From Rugamonas apoptosis (GTDB lineage Bacteria > Pseudomonadota > Gammaproteobacteria > Burkholderiales > Burkholderiaceae_D): a stretch of DNA of 64,000 nt. Below the pieces are notes generated by a model. That model worked only from the letters and a program-made list of their open reading frames with translations, did no database searches and was not told where the DNA came from. The stretch is taken from contig NZ_JACEZU010000001.1 in assembly GCF_014042355.1 (NCBI RefSeq), positions 434,001-498,000 of the forward strand, read 5' to 3'. A program made the translations under genes and the position numbers. Shown one piece after another: positions 44,969 to 53,281 of the stretch (positions are counted from its first letter, which is position 1; the number at the start of each line of letters is the position of its first letter).

Positions 44969-45577
44969 TCATCCAATGAACAGCGACGCGGCGATGGCCC
45001 ACATCACCACGGCGATCACGCCATCGAGCACCTGCCACGCCCGTGGCAACGCGAACACGGGCGCCAGATAGCGCGCGCCCAATCCCAGCCCACTGAACCA
45101 AGCCAGTGATGCCGCCATCGCCCCGGCCGCGAAATACAGGCGCCCATTGCCTGCCTGCTGGCCGCCGATGGAGCCGAGCAGGATCACCGTGTCCAGATAA
45201 ACGTGGGGATTAAGCAGGCTGAATGCCAGCATGGCCGCCACCACCGCGCCGTGGCTGGACACGGCCGCCGCCTCACCCGCCACCAGCGCCGCGGGCCGCA
45301 GCGCGGAACGGGCCGCGCGCCAGCCATACGCGAGCAGGAACGCCGCGCCGCCTGTCTTCAACCACAACAACAATGCCGGCGCACCGGTGATCAGCTGCCC
45401 CATGCCCGCCACCCCGGCCGCGATCAGCGCCATGTCGCACACGACGCAGATGGCGACGCAGGTCAGCACGAACTCGCGCTTGAGCGCCTGCCGCAGCAGG
45501 TAAGCGTTCTGCGATCCGATCGCCACAATCAGGCTGCCGCCCAAGCCCAGTCCCTTCAAAAATGCCGTCGCCGCCAT
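44969..45577 (-). CDS. argO: LysE/ArgO-family basic amino acid exporter
   Basis: A 202-residue membrane protein with six hydrophobic segments. Family blocks are GLGLGGSLIVAIGSQNAYLL, CDMALIAAGVAGMGQLI, AMLAFSLLNPHVYLDTVILL and the C-terminal LDGVIAVVMWAIAASLF. It should export arginine and/or lysine. AAGGAGAAAAC precedes ATG 45577. It diverges from the ArgP-like regulator across an 85-nt AT-rich region, the standard arrangement for argP-argO or lysG-lysE. Confidence 0.93.
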   Translation of the reverse strand: MAATAFLKGLGLGGSLIVAIGSQNAYLLRQALKREFVLTCVAICVVCDMALIAAGVAGMGQLITGAPALLLWLKTGGAAFLLAYGWRAARSALRPAALVAGEAAAVSSHGAVVAAMLAFSLLNPHVYLDTVILLGSIGGQQAGNGRLYFAAGAMAASLAWFSGLGLGARYLAPVFALPRAWQVLDGVIAVVMWAIAASLFIG

Positions 45578-45662
45578 GTTTTCTCCTTCAACAGGCCGCC
45601 AGCTTACGGCCAGGGTGGATATAAGTATAATTAATAATATTGGATAAACATTAGAGAAACTA
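45578..45662. promoter_or_regulatory. argO-argP divergent promoter region
   Basis: An AT-rich 85-nt gap (e.g. TAAGTATAATTAATAATATT near 45622) between the two divergent genes. It contains overlapping LysR-type T-N11-A-like sites and is the expected ArgP operator; boundaries cannot be set by eye. Confidence 0.45.
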
Positions 45663-46556
45663 ATGAGCGCAGTGGATTACCGGGGCCTGGCCGCCCTCGA
45701 CGCCGTGATCGAGCATGGCAGTTTCGACAAGGCCGCCGTGGCCCTGTCGATCACGCAATCGGCCGTGTCGCAGCGCATCCGGCTGCTGGAGAACGACGCC
45801 GGCGAACTGCTGGTGGTGCGCACCCAGCCGCCGCAAGCGACGGAGGCGGGCCAGCGCCTGATCGCCCACTATCGCCAGGTGCGCCTGCTGGAAGCGGCCT
45901 TGAAGCAGCGCCCCGGCCAGGCCGACGAGCGGCCCGACATCGCCATCGCCGTCAACGCCGACAGCGCCGCCACCTGGCTGCAGGAAGCGGTGGCGCCGCT
46001 GCTGCTGTCGGACGCCTGCCTGCTGCGCATCCGCCTCGACGACCAGGACCACACACTGAGCCAGCTGCGCGAAGGCCGCGTGTTCGCCTGCGTCACCAGC
46101 GAAGCGACGCGGGTGGCCGGCACCACCGCCACACCGCTGGGCGCGATGCGCTACCTGTGCGTGGCCGCGCCCGCGTTCGCGCAGCGCTGGTTCAAGGAGG
46201 GCTTCACGCTGGACGCGGTGCAGAAGGCGCCGGCGCTGGTGTTCGACCGCAAGGACGCGCTGCTGGACCAGTTCCTCGGCCGCCATTTCGGCCAACCGGT
46301 GCGCTATCCGCACCACGCGCTATCGAGTTCCGAGGGATTTGTACGATTCCTGGAAGCGGGCTACGCCTACGGCATGCTGCCCGTGCTGCAATGTGAAGCG
46401 GCACTGCGCGCGGGCGCGCTGGTGGAACTGGCGCCCGGCGCCAGTTTGAACGTGCCACTGATCTGGCACGCGTGGGACATCCAGACCCCGCTCACGCGCC
46501 GCCTGACCGAGCAGGTGGTGACGACGGCCCGCAAGTGGCTGGAGCAGGAGGACTAG
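45663..46556 (+). CDS. argP: ArgP/LysG-family LysR regulator
   Basis: A 297-residue LysR regulator. Helix-turn-helix at about 3-60: LAALDAVIEHGSFDKAAVAL, SITQSAVSQRIRLLEN. The effector domain contains GAMRYLCVAAPAFAQRWF and LEAGYAYGMLPVLQCEAAL. ArgP senses arginine and lysine and activates argO/lysE; the divergent exporter supports this. ATG 45663 follows GAGAAACTA. Length is standard. Confidence 0.92.
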   Translation: MSAVDYRGLAALDAVIEHGSFDKAAVALSITQSAVSQRIRLLENDAGELLVVRTQPPQATEAGQRLIAHYRQVRLLEAALKQRPGQADERPDIAIAVNADSAATWLQEAVAPLLLSDACLLRIRLDDQDHTLSQLREGRVFACVTSEATRVAGTTATPLGAMRYLCVAAPAFAQRWFKEGFTLDAVQKAPALVFDRKDALLDQFLGRHFGQPVRYPHHALSSSEGFVRFLEAGYAYGMLPVLQCEAALRAGALVELAPGASLNVPLIWHAWDIQTPLTRRLTEQVVTTARKWLEQED

Positions 46557-46715
46557 CCCACCAGCGGCCGCGCTGTCTAGCTGCCTAGCCGCCGCGCTGC
46601 CTCATTGCCTGGCTGTCTCGCTGCCGCGCTGCCGGCGCAAGACATCGATTCATTTGCCAAAAAGTCCATATTCCCCTATCGTCTGGTCCATCCAAACGCG
46701 AACCGTTCCCGAACC

Positions 46716-47228
46716 ATGCGCATTTCCACCACTTTCCTGTTCGCCAGCGTGCTGGCGACGGCCACCGCCCACGCCGCCCCGCCACCCGCCCCTGCCGACG
46801 CCCGCCCCGCCCTGTTGAAAGCGCTGGACGGCGACTGGGTCATGACGGGGGACGTGATGGGCAAACCGGTGCGCTACAACATGGCCGCCACGCCCGCCCT
46901 GAACGGCACGTTCACGGAAATGCACATGAAGGACGTACAGGTGCCGGCCAAATACGAGGCGCGCGTCTTCATCGGTTACGACCAGGGCAGCCAGGCCGTC
47001 ATTGCGCACTGGATGGATAGCTTCGGCGCCAAGGGTTCGATTCCTCACGCGACCGGCAAGATGACGGACCACACCATCGAATTCACCTTCCCTTACGCCA
47101 GCGCGCCTTTCCGCGACACGCTGAGCTACCAGCCGGAATCGGCGTCCTGGACGCTTGAGATCGAATCGGCCAAGCCGGACGGTACCTGGAAGCACTTCGC
47201 GCGCTACGAAATCCATCGCCCGCAATGA
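46716..47228 (+). CDS. exported DUF1579-like protein
   Basis: A 170-residue exported protein. The signal peptide ends near AHA, followed by a proline-rich linker (APPPAPADARPAL) and a lipocalin-like beta fold with GDWVMTGDVMGKPVRYNM, FTEMHMKDV, VFIGYDQGSQAVIAHWMDSF and WKHFARYEIHRPQ. It resembles DUF1579 proteins of unknown function. The start at 46716 begins the signal peptide; no strong ribosome site is seen. A TfoX-like gene follows after 27 nt. Confidence 0.72.
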   Translation: MRISTTFLFASVLATATAHAAPPPAPADARPALLKALDGDWVMTGDVMGKPVRYNMAATPALNGTFTEMHMKDVQVPAKYEARVFIGYDQGSQAVIAHWMDSFGAKGSIPHATGKMTDHTIEFTFPYASAPFRDTLSYQPESASWTLEIESAKPDGTWKHFARYEIHRPQ

Positions 47229-47255
47229 ACATCGCGTGCGTGAAGGGAACTGACC

Positions 47256-47663
47256 ATGGTATCGCCTGATTTCCTGAGCTATCTGTCCGACGTGCTGGCG
47301 CCGCTGGGGAGCGTGCGCAGCAAGCGTATGTTCGGTGGCGTGGGGATTTACATCGACGGCCTGTTCTGCGCCATCATTCTGGACGACTGCCTGTACTTCA
47401 AGGCTGACGACGACAATGAAGCCCAGTTCCGTGCCGCCCACTGCGTGCAGTTCACCTACCAGAAGCTGGGCGAGACGTGCGCGCTGCGTTACTACCGCGT
47501 GCCCGACGAAGCGATGGATGACGCCAGCGACATGCTGCGCTGGGCCAGGCTGGGCATGGCGGCCGCCCTGCGCAAACAGGCGCAGCCCCAGACGAAAAAG
47601 AAAAAATCATCAAGCGTGGGCGGCAAGCGGCGGGCCGCGCGCGTGGACGACCCGAGCAGGTAG
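47256..47663 (+). CDS. TfoX/Sxy N-terminal domain protein
   Basis: A 135-residue protein with only the TfoX/Sxy N-terminal domain: LSYLSDVLAPLGSVRSKRMF, GGVGIYIDGLFCAIILDDC, LYFKADDDNEAQF, LRYYRVPDEAMDDASDML. The basic tail (KKKKSSSVGGKRRAAR) could contact nucleic acid. In gammaproteobacteria Sxy co-activates competence genes; whether this one does is unknown, and no competence genes are nearby. GGGAACTGACC precedes the start. Confidence 0.85.
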   Translation: MVSPDFLSYLSDVLAPLGSVRSKRMFGGVGIYIDGLFCAIILDDCLYFKADDDNEAQFRAAHCVQFTYQKLGETCALRYYRVPDEAMDDASDMLRWARLGMAAALRKQAQPQTKKKKSSSVGGKRRAARVDDPSR

Positions 47664-47720
47664 CGCCGAACTCCGCTGGCGAGCGGGCTGCGGGCTGGCG
47701 CACCAGCCTGCCAGCGCCAG

Positions 47721-48674
47721 CTACAGGCTCAGCCGCGCGCGCGCCGCGTCGTATTCGCGTTTCAGGCGCGCCACCATCTCGGCCGTGGTGGGCACGTCGT
47801 CCATCAAGCCCACGCCCTGGCCAGCGCCCCAGATGTCGCGCCACGCTTTGGCGCTGCCGGAACCGAAGCTCATGGCGCTCTTGTCGGATTCCGGCAGCGC
47901 TTCCGGATCCAGCCCGGCGGCGAGGATGGATTTCTTCAGGTAGTTGCCGTGCACCCCGGTGAACAAATTGGTATAAACGATATCCGCAGCGGACGACGCC
48001 ACGATCGCATCGCGGTAGCTGTCAGCCACGTTGGACTCCTTGGTGGCCAGCCAGCGCGAGCCGATGTAGGCGAAATCGGCGCCCATGGCCTGCGCCGCCA
48101 GGATAGCGTCGCCGGTGGCGATAGAACCCGACAGCGCGATCGGCCCCGAGAAGAACTTGCGCACCTCGCCCACCAGCGCGAACGGCGACAGCGTGCCGGC
48201 ATGGCCGCCGGCGCCGCTGGCCACCAAAATCAAGCCATCCACGCCCGCCTCCAGCGCCTTTTGCGCATGGCGGATCGAGATCACGTCATGCAGCACGATG
48301 CCGCCGTAGCTGTGGATGGCGTCCAGCATTTCCTTGGGCGGCGCCCGCAGCGACGAGATGATGATGGGGACCTGGTGTTTGACGCACACCTCCACGTCAT
48401 GCGCCAGCCGGTCGTTCGAATGGTGCACGATCTGGTTGACGGCGATCGGCCCCACGCGCTGGTCCGGATGCGCGCGCTGGAACTCGGCCAGCTCGGCCTG
48501 CAAATCCGTCAGCCAGGTGTCGAGCAGCTCGGCCGGGCGCGCGTTCAGGGCCGGGAACGAGCCGACGATGCCGGCCTTGCACTGGGCCGCCACCAGGGCC
48601 GGGCCGCTGGCGATGAACATGGGGGAGGCGATCACGGGGAGCGTGAGGTTCTGCAACACTGCTGGCAAGGCCAT
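47721..48674 (-). CDS. nitronate monooxygenase family flavoprotein
   Basis: A 317-residue FMN-dependent TIM barrel. LTLPVIASPMFIASGPALVA begins the barrel; DGLILVASGAGGHAGTLSPF is the FMN-phosphate site; IALSGSIATGDAILAAQAMG and FAYIGSRWLATKES complete it. Family members oxidise nitroalkanes or propionate-3-nitronate, but many act as enoyl-ACP reductase-like enzymes. The start MALPAVLQNL is 117 nt from the MBL gene. Single gene unit. Confidence 0.9.
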   Translation of the reverse strand: MALPAVLQNLTLPVIASPMFIASGPALVAAQCKAGIVGSFPALNARPAELLDTWLTDLQAELAEFQRAHPDQRVGPIAVNQIVHHSNDRLAHDVEVCVKHQVPIIISSLRAPPKEMLDAIHSYGGIVLHDVISIRHAQKALEAGVDGLILVASGAGGHAGTLSPFALVGEVRKFFSGPIALSGSIATGDAILAAQAMGADFAYIGSRWLATKESNVADSYRDAIVASSAADIVYTNLFTGVHGNYLKKSILAAGLDPEALPESDKSAMSFGSGSAKAWRDIWGAGQGVGLMDDVPTTAEMVARLKREYDAARARLSL

Positions 48675-48791
48675 ATCGAACTCGCTGACGGAAGTGGATG
48701 GAAGTGGATAAAAACGGCGGTCGAACGATTATAGACCGCAAACCGAACGGTCGTGCGGGTAACGGAGGAGGCGCGCTACAGCGCCCCGCCG

Positions 48792-49700
48792 CTAGTCGTT
48801 AAGTAAGTACTCACCCTCGACGTGTGCCGCGCTACCCTTGACCAGCTGGCCCACCGCCCATTGCGCCAGTTGCTCCGGCGTCTGGCGCAGATAGCGCGTA
48901 TTGGCGGTCGCGAACACGGGCATGGACAACAGCATCTGCGGCAATTCGGCCAGGGCGATGCGCTGCCGTTCCAGCAGCAGGAACTTGAGCAGCACCTTGA
49001 TCGCGTTCTGCGCGTTGCGCACCGGATCGGCCTCCAGGTAATCGACCCGCGAGCGGGCCCGCGCCAGCGCGCCCTGCACGTCCGTGAACGGCGCGCCGTG
49101 GCCGGGGATCACCAGCCGCACGTCCAGCCCTTCGATCAGGTCCAGCGTGGCGCGCTCCTCGGCGAAGCCGGACTCGCCGTCCAGCTCCGGGAAGATCACG
49201 CCAAAACCGTTCTCCCACAGCGCGTCGGCCGAGGCCAGCACGCGGTGCTCAGGACAGTAGAAAATCAGCGAATGGGGATCGTGGCCGGGCGCACCCAGGG
49301 CGCGCCATTCCATATCGGCCAGCGTCAGCACGTCGCCGCAGGAGATGGTGCTGTCGAAGCTGAAGCGCTCGCACTGCTGGCCGGTGGCCTTGAAGCTGAG
49401 CGCCTCCACGTCCCAATGCCGCACCTTGTCCGCCTCCGCCGCCGGAATCGCCGTATTGCAGCCATAATGGGCCTGCAGGATGGCGTTGCCGCCGCAGTGG
49501 TCGGAATGCAGGTGCGTGTTGAGCAGCCGGTCCAGATGGCGGCCGTGCAGCCCGTGGCGCACCAGCGCCAGCGTCTGCGGCGCATGGGTCAGGTAGCCGC
49601 TGTCGATCAGGGCCGTGTCGTGGCGGCCCACCAGCAGGATGTTGTTGGACGAGAGCCAGCCGCGCTCGAACACCTGGATCGAATCGGGTAATCCATGCAT
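48792..49700 (-). CDS. metallo-beta-lactamase-fold hydrolase
   Basis: A 302-residue MBL-fold enzyme. HLHSDHCGG gives zinc ligands H63, H65, D67 and H68; GAPGHDPHSLIFY, SADALWENGFGVIFP and IPGHGAPF hold the remaining ligands. The C-terminal region is a helical substrate domain. ATG 49700 is chosen over an in-frame GTG 49709 because GGAAGG is spaced eight nt from it. It precedes the NMO gene on the same strand; a DUF1289 gene lies 15 nt upstream, so the two probably share a transcript. Reaction unknown. Confidence 0.88.
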   Translation of the reverse strand: MHGLPDSIQVFERGWLSSNNILLVGRHDTALIDSGYLTHAPQTLALVRHGLHGRHLDRLLNTHLHSDHCGGNAILQAHYGCNTAIPAAEADKVRHWDVEALSFKATGQQCERFSFDSTISCGDVLTLADMEWRALGAPGHDPHSLIFYCPEHRVLASADALWENGFGVIFPELDGESGFAEERATLDLIEGLDVRLVIPGHGAPFTDVQGALARARSRVDYLEADPVRNAQNAIKVLLKFLLLERQRIALAELPQMLLSMPVFATANTRYLRQTPEQLAQWAVGQLVKGSAAHVEGEYLLND

Positions 49701-49715
49701 GCCTGCCACCTTCCC

Positions 49716-49937
49716 TTAAAAGTCGATCAATGCCTCGCGGCGCCGGATTTCCGCCCACACGCCGCGCTTGTACGTGTCGTCCGCCTTGGACCAGGCGATG
49801 ATTTCCTCGAGGGTGCGCATGCAGCCGAGGCAATAGCCCGTCTCGGGACTCATCTTGCACAGGCTGACGCACGGTGATGGTACCGGCGTGGCCAGTTCGG
49901 GCACGGTAGGAGCGGTGGTGGACGGTGTTGAATTCAT
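49716..49937 (-). CDS. DUF1289 family small cysteine-rich protein
   Basis: A 73-residue protein. SPCVSLCKMSPETGYCLGC followed by RTLEEIIAWSKADD is the DUF1289 pattern, with four cysteines likely binding metal. N-terminal 20 residues are proline/threonine-rich. It begins a minus-strand pair with the MBL gene. Its function is not known. Confidence 0.88.
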   Translation of the reverse strand: MNSTPSTTAPTVPELATPVPSPCVSLCKMSPETGYCLGCMRTLEEIIAWSKADDTYKRGVWAEIRRREALIDF

Positions 49938-50041
49938 ATTGCTGTATTGTTAACGAAGAAATGCGTCCATTATGCCGTGCCGCAGGCGCGGCGGCCCGAC
50001 TATTTCGATGCGTCACCATAACGCAAAGCGGGAAATCGCGC

Positions 50042-50069
50042 TTGACCTGCCACGTCATGGGGCTATACT
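50042..50069 (+). promoter_or_regulatory. sigma-70 promoter for the CopG-esterase pair
   Basis: TTGACC (50042-50047) and TATACT (50064-50069) are separated by 16 nt, both 5 of 6 matches to consensus. The start codon of the CopG gene is about 73 nt downstream, with an inverted repeat immediately after the -10 box. Confidence 0.7.
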
Positions 50070-50087
50070 ACCATCCATGTAGATGGT
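50070..50087. promoter_or_regulatory. candidate CopG operator overlapping the transcription start
   Basis: ACCATC (50070-50075) and GATGGT (50082-50087) are perfect inverted arms with a six-base spacer, placed directly after the -10 box, where a bound dimer would block initiation. This fits autoregulation by the ribbon-helix-helix protein encoded next. Confidence 0.45.
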
Positions 50088-50141
50088 GGTTGGATGGCTA
50101 CCAGATGCCAGCAACCAAACCCAAGCGCCGCACGGAGACAT

Positions 50142-50555
50142 ATGGCCAAGCAAGAGCTGAAGCTCAAAACGAGCGAATCGGAAAAAATCACCATCAATCT
50201 GGGACCAATCGACCTGGGACAAATCGATTTACTGGTGCAGGAAGGGTTTTATTCCAACCGCACCGACCTGATACGCACGGCGATCCGCAACCAGCTCAAT
50301 GCCCACGCGGACGTGGTCAAGCAGACGGTGGCGCGCAAAAGCCTGGTGCTGGGCATGCAGCACTATTCGCGCGCCGACCTGGAAGCCATCCAGGCCGCCG
50401 GCCAGCGCCTGCAGATCCAGGTGCTGGGGATGGCCAGCATCGCCAGCGACGTCTCGGTGGAACTGGCGCTGGCCACCATCGAATCGATTTTCGTGCTCGG
50501 CGCGCTGCACGCGAGCACCGTGGTCAAGACCGCCCTGGCCGGGCGAATTCACTAA
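50142..50555 (+). CDS. CopG-like ribbon-helix-helix transcriptional regulator
   Basis: A 137-residue protein. The N-terminal ribbon-helix-helix (about 12-55) has SEKITINLGPIDLGQIDLLV and EGFYSNRTDLIRTAIRNQL; the remainder (YSRADLEAIQAAGQRLQIQV, LGALHASTVVKTALAG) is an alanine-rich helical domain not seen in minimal CopG proteins. ATG 50142 follows CACGGAGACAT; the longer frame from 50094 includes the leader. It is 52 nt before the esterase gene and probably regulates that unit. No toxin gene is adjacent. Confidence 0.85.
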   Translation: MAKQELKLKTSESEKITINLGPIDLGQIDLLVQEGFYSNRTDLIRTAIRNQLNAHADVVKQTVARKSLVLGMQHYSRADLEAIQAAGQRLQIQVLGMASIASDVSVELALATIESIFVLGALHASTVVKTALAGRIH

Positions 50556-50607
50556 CGCGCCTGTCCACCAGTAGTCCGGATGGCGCAGCATTGTTGAAGG
50601 ACGGCTT

Positions 50608-52077
50608 ATGAAATTCGATTCCACACTGCTGGCGCAAATGCGCGCCGCGACCAACAAACTACTGAACAAGGGACCGGCCGCCGCCACGGCGGCCATCCAG
50701 CAGGCGCTGAACGGCCTGCGCGGCACACCGCGCGCCACCACGCCAACTACGCCAGCCATGCGCGACATTAATTCACCGCCCGCCAGGACGGAGGACGCAT
50801 CCGATGCACACGGCCATGGTACGGACGTGGCGGTGGAGGACGCCGTCTGCGTCGATGCGCGGGCCGATCACGACGTTCACAACGCCGCCGACGCTCCCGG
50901 TGCCCGAGGCGCACCACGCGCACCAAGCGCCGCCGACGCCCGGCAGGCCGCCGCCAGGACCGCACCACAACCGCCGCCGGACGCATCGTTCCACCCAGCC
51001 GGTGCCGCGCCCGATCCGGCCACCCACCCCATCGAGTATGCGCAGGACCTGCTCAACCGCATGGGCATCGCGGTCGATATCCAGGCCGGGATCAACGGCG
51101 CCCTGCCGTCCGGCTTGAAGAACTTCGAACTACCGAAGTTCGACGTCGCCAACCTCAACCTGCCGCCATTGGACCTGTCCGGCCTCGACCTGCCCGGCTA
51201 CGACGCGCCCCGCGCCGCGCCGGCCCCGTTGCCGCCGGGCGCGCAATTCATCACGGGCAGTTACGCCAACCACGCAGGCGAGCGCAAATACAAGCTATAC
51301 ATCCCGTCCAGCTACAACGGCCAGCCCATGCCGCTGCTGGTGATGCTGCACGGCTGCACCCAGAACCCGGACGACTTCGCGGCCGGCACCCGCATGAACG
51401 AAGTGGCCGAGGAACGCCAGTTCCTGGTGGCCTATCCCGAACAGACCAGGCAAGCCAACAATGGCAAATGCTGGAACTGGTTCAACGCCATCGACCAGCA
51501 GCGCGGCCAGGGCGAGCCATCGCTGATCGCCGGCATCGCTGAACAGGTCAAGCGCGATTACCGCGTGCTGGACGGGCAAGTGTACGTGGCGGGCCTGTCG
51601 GCCGGCGGCGCCATGGCCGTCATCGTGGGCACGCTGTACCCGGACGTATTCGCGGCCGTGGGTGTGCATTCCGGTCTGCCATATGCGTCGGCGCAGGATT
51701 TGCCGTCGGCGCTGAGCGCCATGAAGCGCGGCACCGGCGCAAACAAGGCCTCCGGCGGCAGCCTGCCCATCATCGTGTTCCACGGCGACCGCGACACCAC
51801 CGTCCACCCCCGCAACGGCGAGGCGGTGATGGCGCAGCGGCTGAACGGCAACGCGGCGGCCAGCGTGCCGTCGGTGCAATCGGGCAGCGTGCCCAACGGC
51901 CACCGCTACACCCAGACTACCCACCGTGGCGACGATGGCAAGCCCGTGGTCGAACACTGGGTGGTGCACGGCGCGGGCCACGCCTGGTCCGGCGGCAGCG
52001 CGCAAGGCAGCTACACGGACGGCAAAGGGCCCGATGCGAGCCGGGAGATGATGCGGTTTTTCAGCACGGTGAGCTGA
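50608..52077 (+). CDS. PHB depolymerase-family esterase
   Basis: A 489-residue alpha/beta hydrolase. The first 210 residues are low-complexity, Ala/Pro/Asp-rich; the hydrolase follows with LLVMLHGCTQNPDDFAAGTR, the nucleophile S331 in GLSAGGAMAV, HGDRDTTVHP (Asp) and HGAGHAWSGG (His). This is the esterase family of extracellular short-chain PHB depolymerases and feruloyl esterases, but no signal peptide is visible, so it may be intracellular or exported another way. It is paired with the CopG regulator and there is phaAB in the window, so PHB turnover is plausible, not proven. Confidence 0.88.
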   Translation: MKFDSTLLAQMRAATNKLLNKGPAAATAAIQQALNGLRGTPRATTPTTPAMRDINSPPARTEDASDAHGHGTDVAVEDAVCVDARADHDVHNAADAPGARGAPRAPSAADARQAAARTAPQPPPDASFHPAGAAPDPATHPIEYAQDLLNRMGIAVDIQAGINGALPSGLKNFELPKFDVANLNLPPLDLSGLDLPGYDAPRAAPAPLPPGAQFITGSYANHAGERKYKLYIPSSYNGQPMPLLVMLHGCTQNPDDFAAGTRMNEVAEERQFLVAYPEQTRQANNGKCWNWFNAIDQQRGQGEPSLIAGIAEQVKRDYRVLDGQVYVAGLSAGGAMAVIVGTLYPDVFAAVGVHSGLPYASAQDLPSALSAMKRGTGANKASGGSLPIIVFHGDRDTTVHPRNGEAVMAQRLNGNAAASVPSVQSGSVPNGHRYTQTTHRGDDGKPVVEHWVVHGAGHAWSGGSAQGSYTDGKGPDASREMMRFFSTVS

Positions 52078-52167
52078 TGGGGTGGTGACGGCAAAGCGCT
52101 GCGGGCTGTTATGATCGGCAGTACTTCAACAGCCATGCTGCATCATTTGCTGAACTAACCCGCCGCG

Positions 52168-52989
52168 ATGAATACTTCCAATCCAACGACCTCCGACCAC
52201 TGGATCGCCACGCCGCAAGGCCGTCTGTTCGCCCGCAGCTGGACGCCAGCCGCGCCAACGGACGGCCGCGCGCCCATCGTGCTGCTGCACGATTCGCTGG
52301 GCAGTATCCAGTTGTGGCGTTCCTTTCCCGCCGCGCTGGCGGCAGGCAGCGGCAGGCAGGTGATCGCTTACGACCGGCTGGGCTTTGGGCAGTCCGATCC
52401 GCGCAGCGACGACATCGGCATGGATTTCATTGAGGAGGAAGCGGCCATGTATTTTCCGCTGGTACTGCGCCATTTCGGCCTGCAGCGCTTTGTCGCGATG
52501 GGCCACAGCGTGGGCGGCGGCATGGCCGTGCATTGCGCGGCGCGCCATGCGGATGCCTGCCAGGCGTTGATCACGGAATCGGCGCAAGCGTTTGTGGAAG
52601 ACCGCACGCGGGCCGGCATCGTCGAGGCCAAGGCATCGTTCCAGCACGAGCAAGCATTCGCACGGCTGCGCCAATACCACGGCGACAAAGCCCGTTGGGT
52701 GCTGGATGCGTGGACGGAGACCTGGCTGTCTCCCGCGTTCGCGCCCTGGTCGCTGGACCAAGTGCTGCCGTTGGTGCGCTGCCCAACGCTGGTCATGCAT
52801 GGCGGCGACGATGAATATGGCTCCCCGCAGCAGCCCGAGCGCATCGCCGGTTTGGTCGGCGGCCCCGCACAAGTGGCGATCATGCCAGGCCTGCGCCATG
52901 TGCCGCACCGCGAAAAGGAGGGCGCGGTGGTGGACCGTATCGCGAGCTTCCTGGCGACCGCCATTCCGCCACGGCAGGTATCAAGCTGA
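52168..52989 (+). CDS. alpha/beta hydrolase
   Basis: A 273-residue hydrolase. Core motifs: VLLHDSLGSIQLWRSFPAAL, YDRLGFGQSDP, nucleophile S114 in GHSVGGGMAV, LVMHGGDDEYG (Asp) and MPGLRHVPHREKEG (His). The fold is general (esterase, epoxide hydrolase or haloperoxidase-like); no substrate can be assigned. It is 90 nt after the esterase gene, possibly read from the same promoter. Confidence 0.85.
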   Translation: MNTSNPTTSDHWIATPQGRLFARSWTPAAPTDGRAPIVLLHDSLGSIQLWRSFPAALAAGSGRQVIAYDRLGFGQSDPRSDDIGMDFIEEEAAMYFPLVLRHFGLQRFVAMGHSVGGGMAVHCAARHADACQALITESAQAFVEDRTRAGIVEAKASFQHEQAFARLRQYHGDKARWVLDAWTETWLSPAFAPWSLDQVLPLVRCPTLVMHGGDDEYGSPQQPERIAGLVGGPAQVAIMPGLRHVPHREKEGAVVDRIASFLATAIPPRQVSS

Positions 52990-52996
52990 ATCCGGG

Positions 52997-53281
52997 CTAA
53001 ACGCTGCGATCCTCCGGTGCCACCCGCTCGAAATGCCACTTCATCCCAAGCACACTGAGCGCCAGCAGCAAGGTAAGGGCGTTGGCGATGATGATGGGCC
53101 AGGCCGTGATCATCACGCCATAGCACAGCCACAGGAACACGCCCAAGCTGAAGATCGAATACATGCCGATCGAGATACCGGCGGCGGCGCGTTGCCGCCA
53201 TACCAGCCACACCTGCGGAATAAAGGAACAGGTGGTGCAGCTGGCCGCCGCGAATCCCAGCATGTCTGTGTCAATTTGCAT
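52997..53281 (-). CDS. SemiSWEET sugar transporter
   Basis: A 94-residue membrane protein with three hydrophobic helices and the PQ-loop SFIPQVWLVWRQRAAAG in the first repeat, then SIFSLGVFLWLCYGVMI and AWPIIIANALTLLLALSVLG. Three-helix SemiSWEETs dimerise to move sugars. Start ATG 53281 overlaps the end of the HD-GYP gene by 11 nt, tying it to the signalling operon. Converges with the hydrolase gene. Confidence 0.88.
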   Translation of the reverse strand: MQIDTDMLGFAAASCTTCSFIPQVWLVWRQRAAAGISIGMYSIFSLGVFLWLCYGVMITAWPIIIANALTLLLALSVLGMKWHFERVAPEDRSV

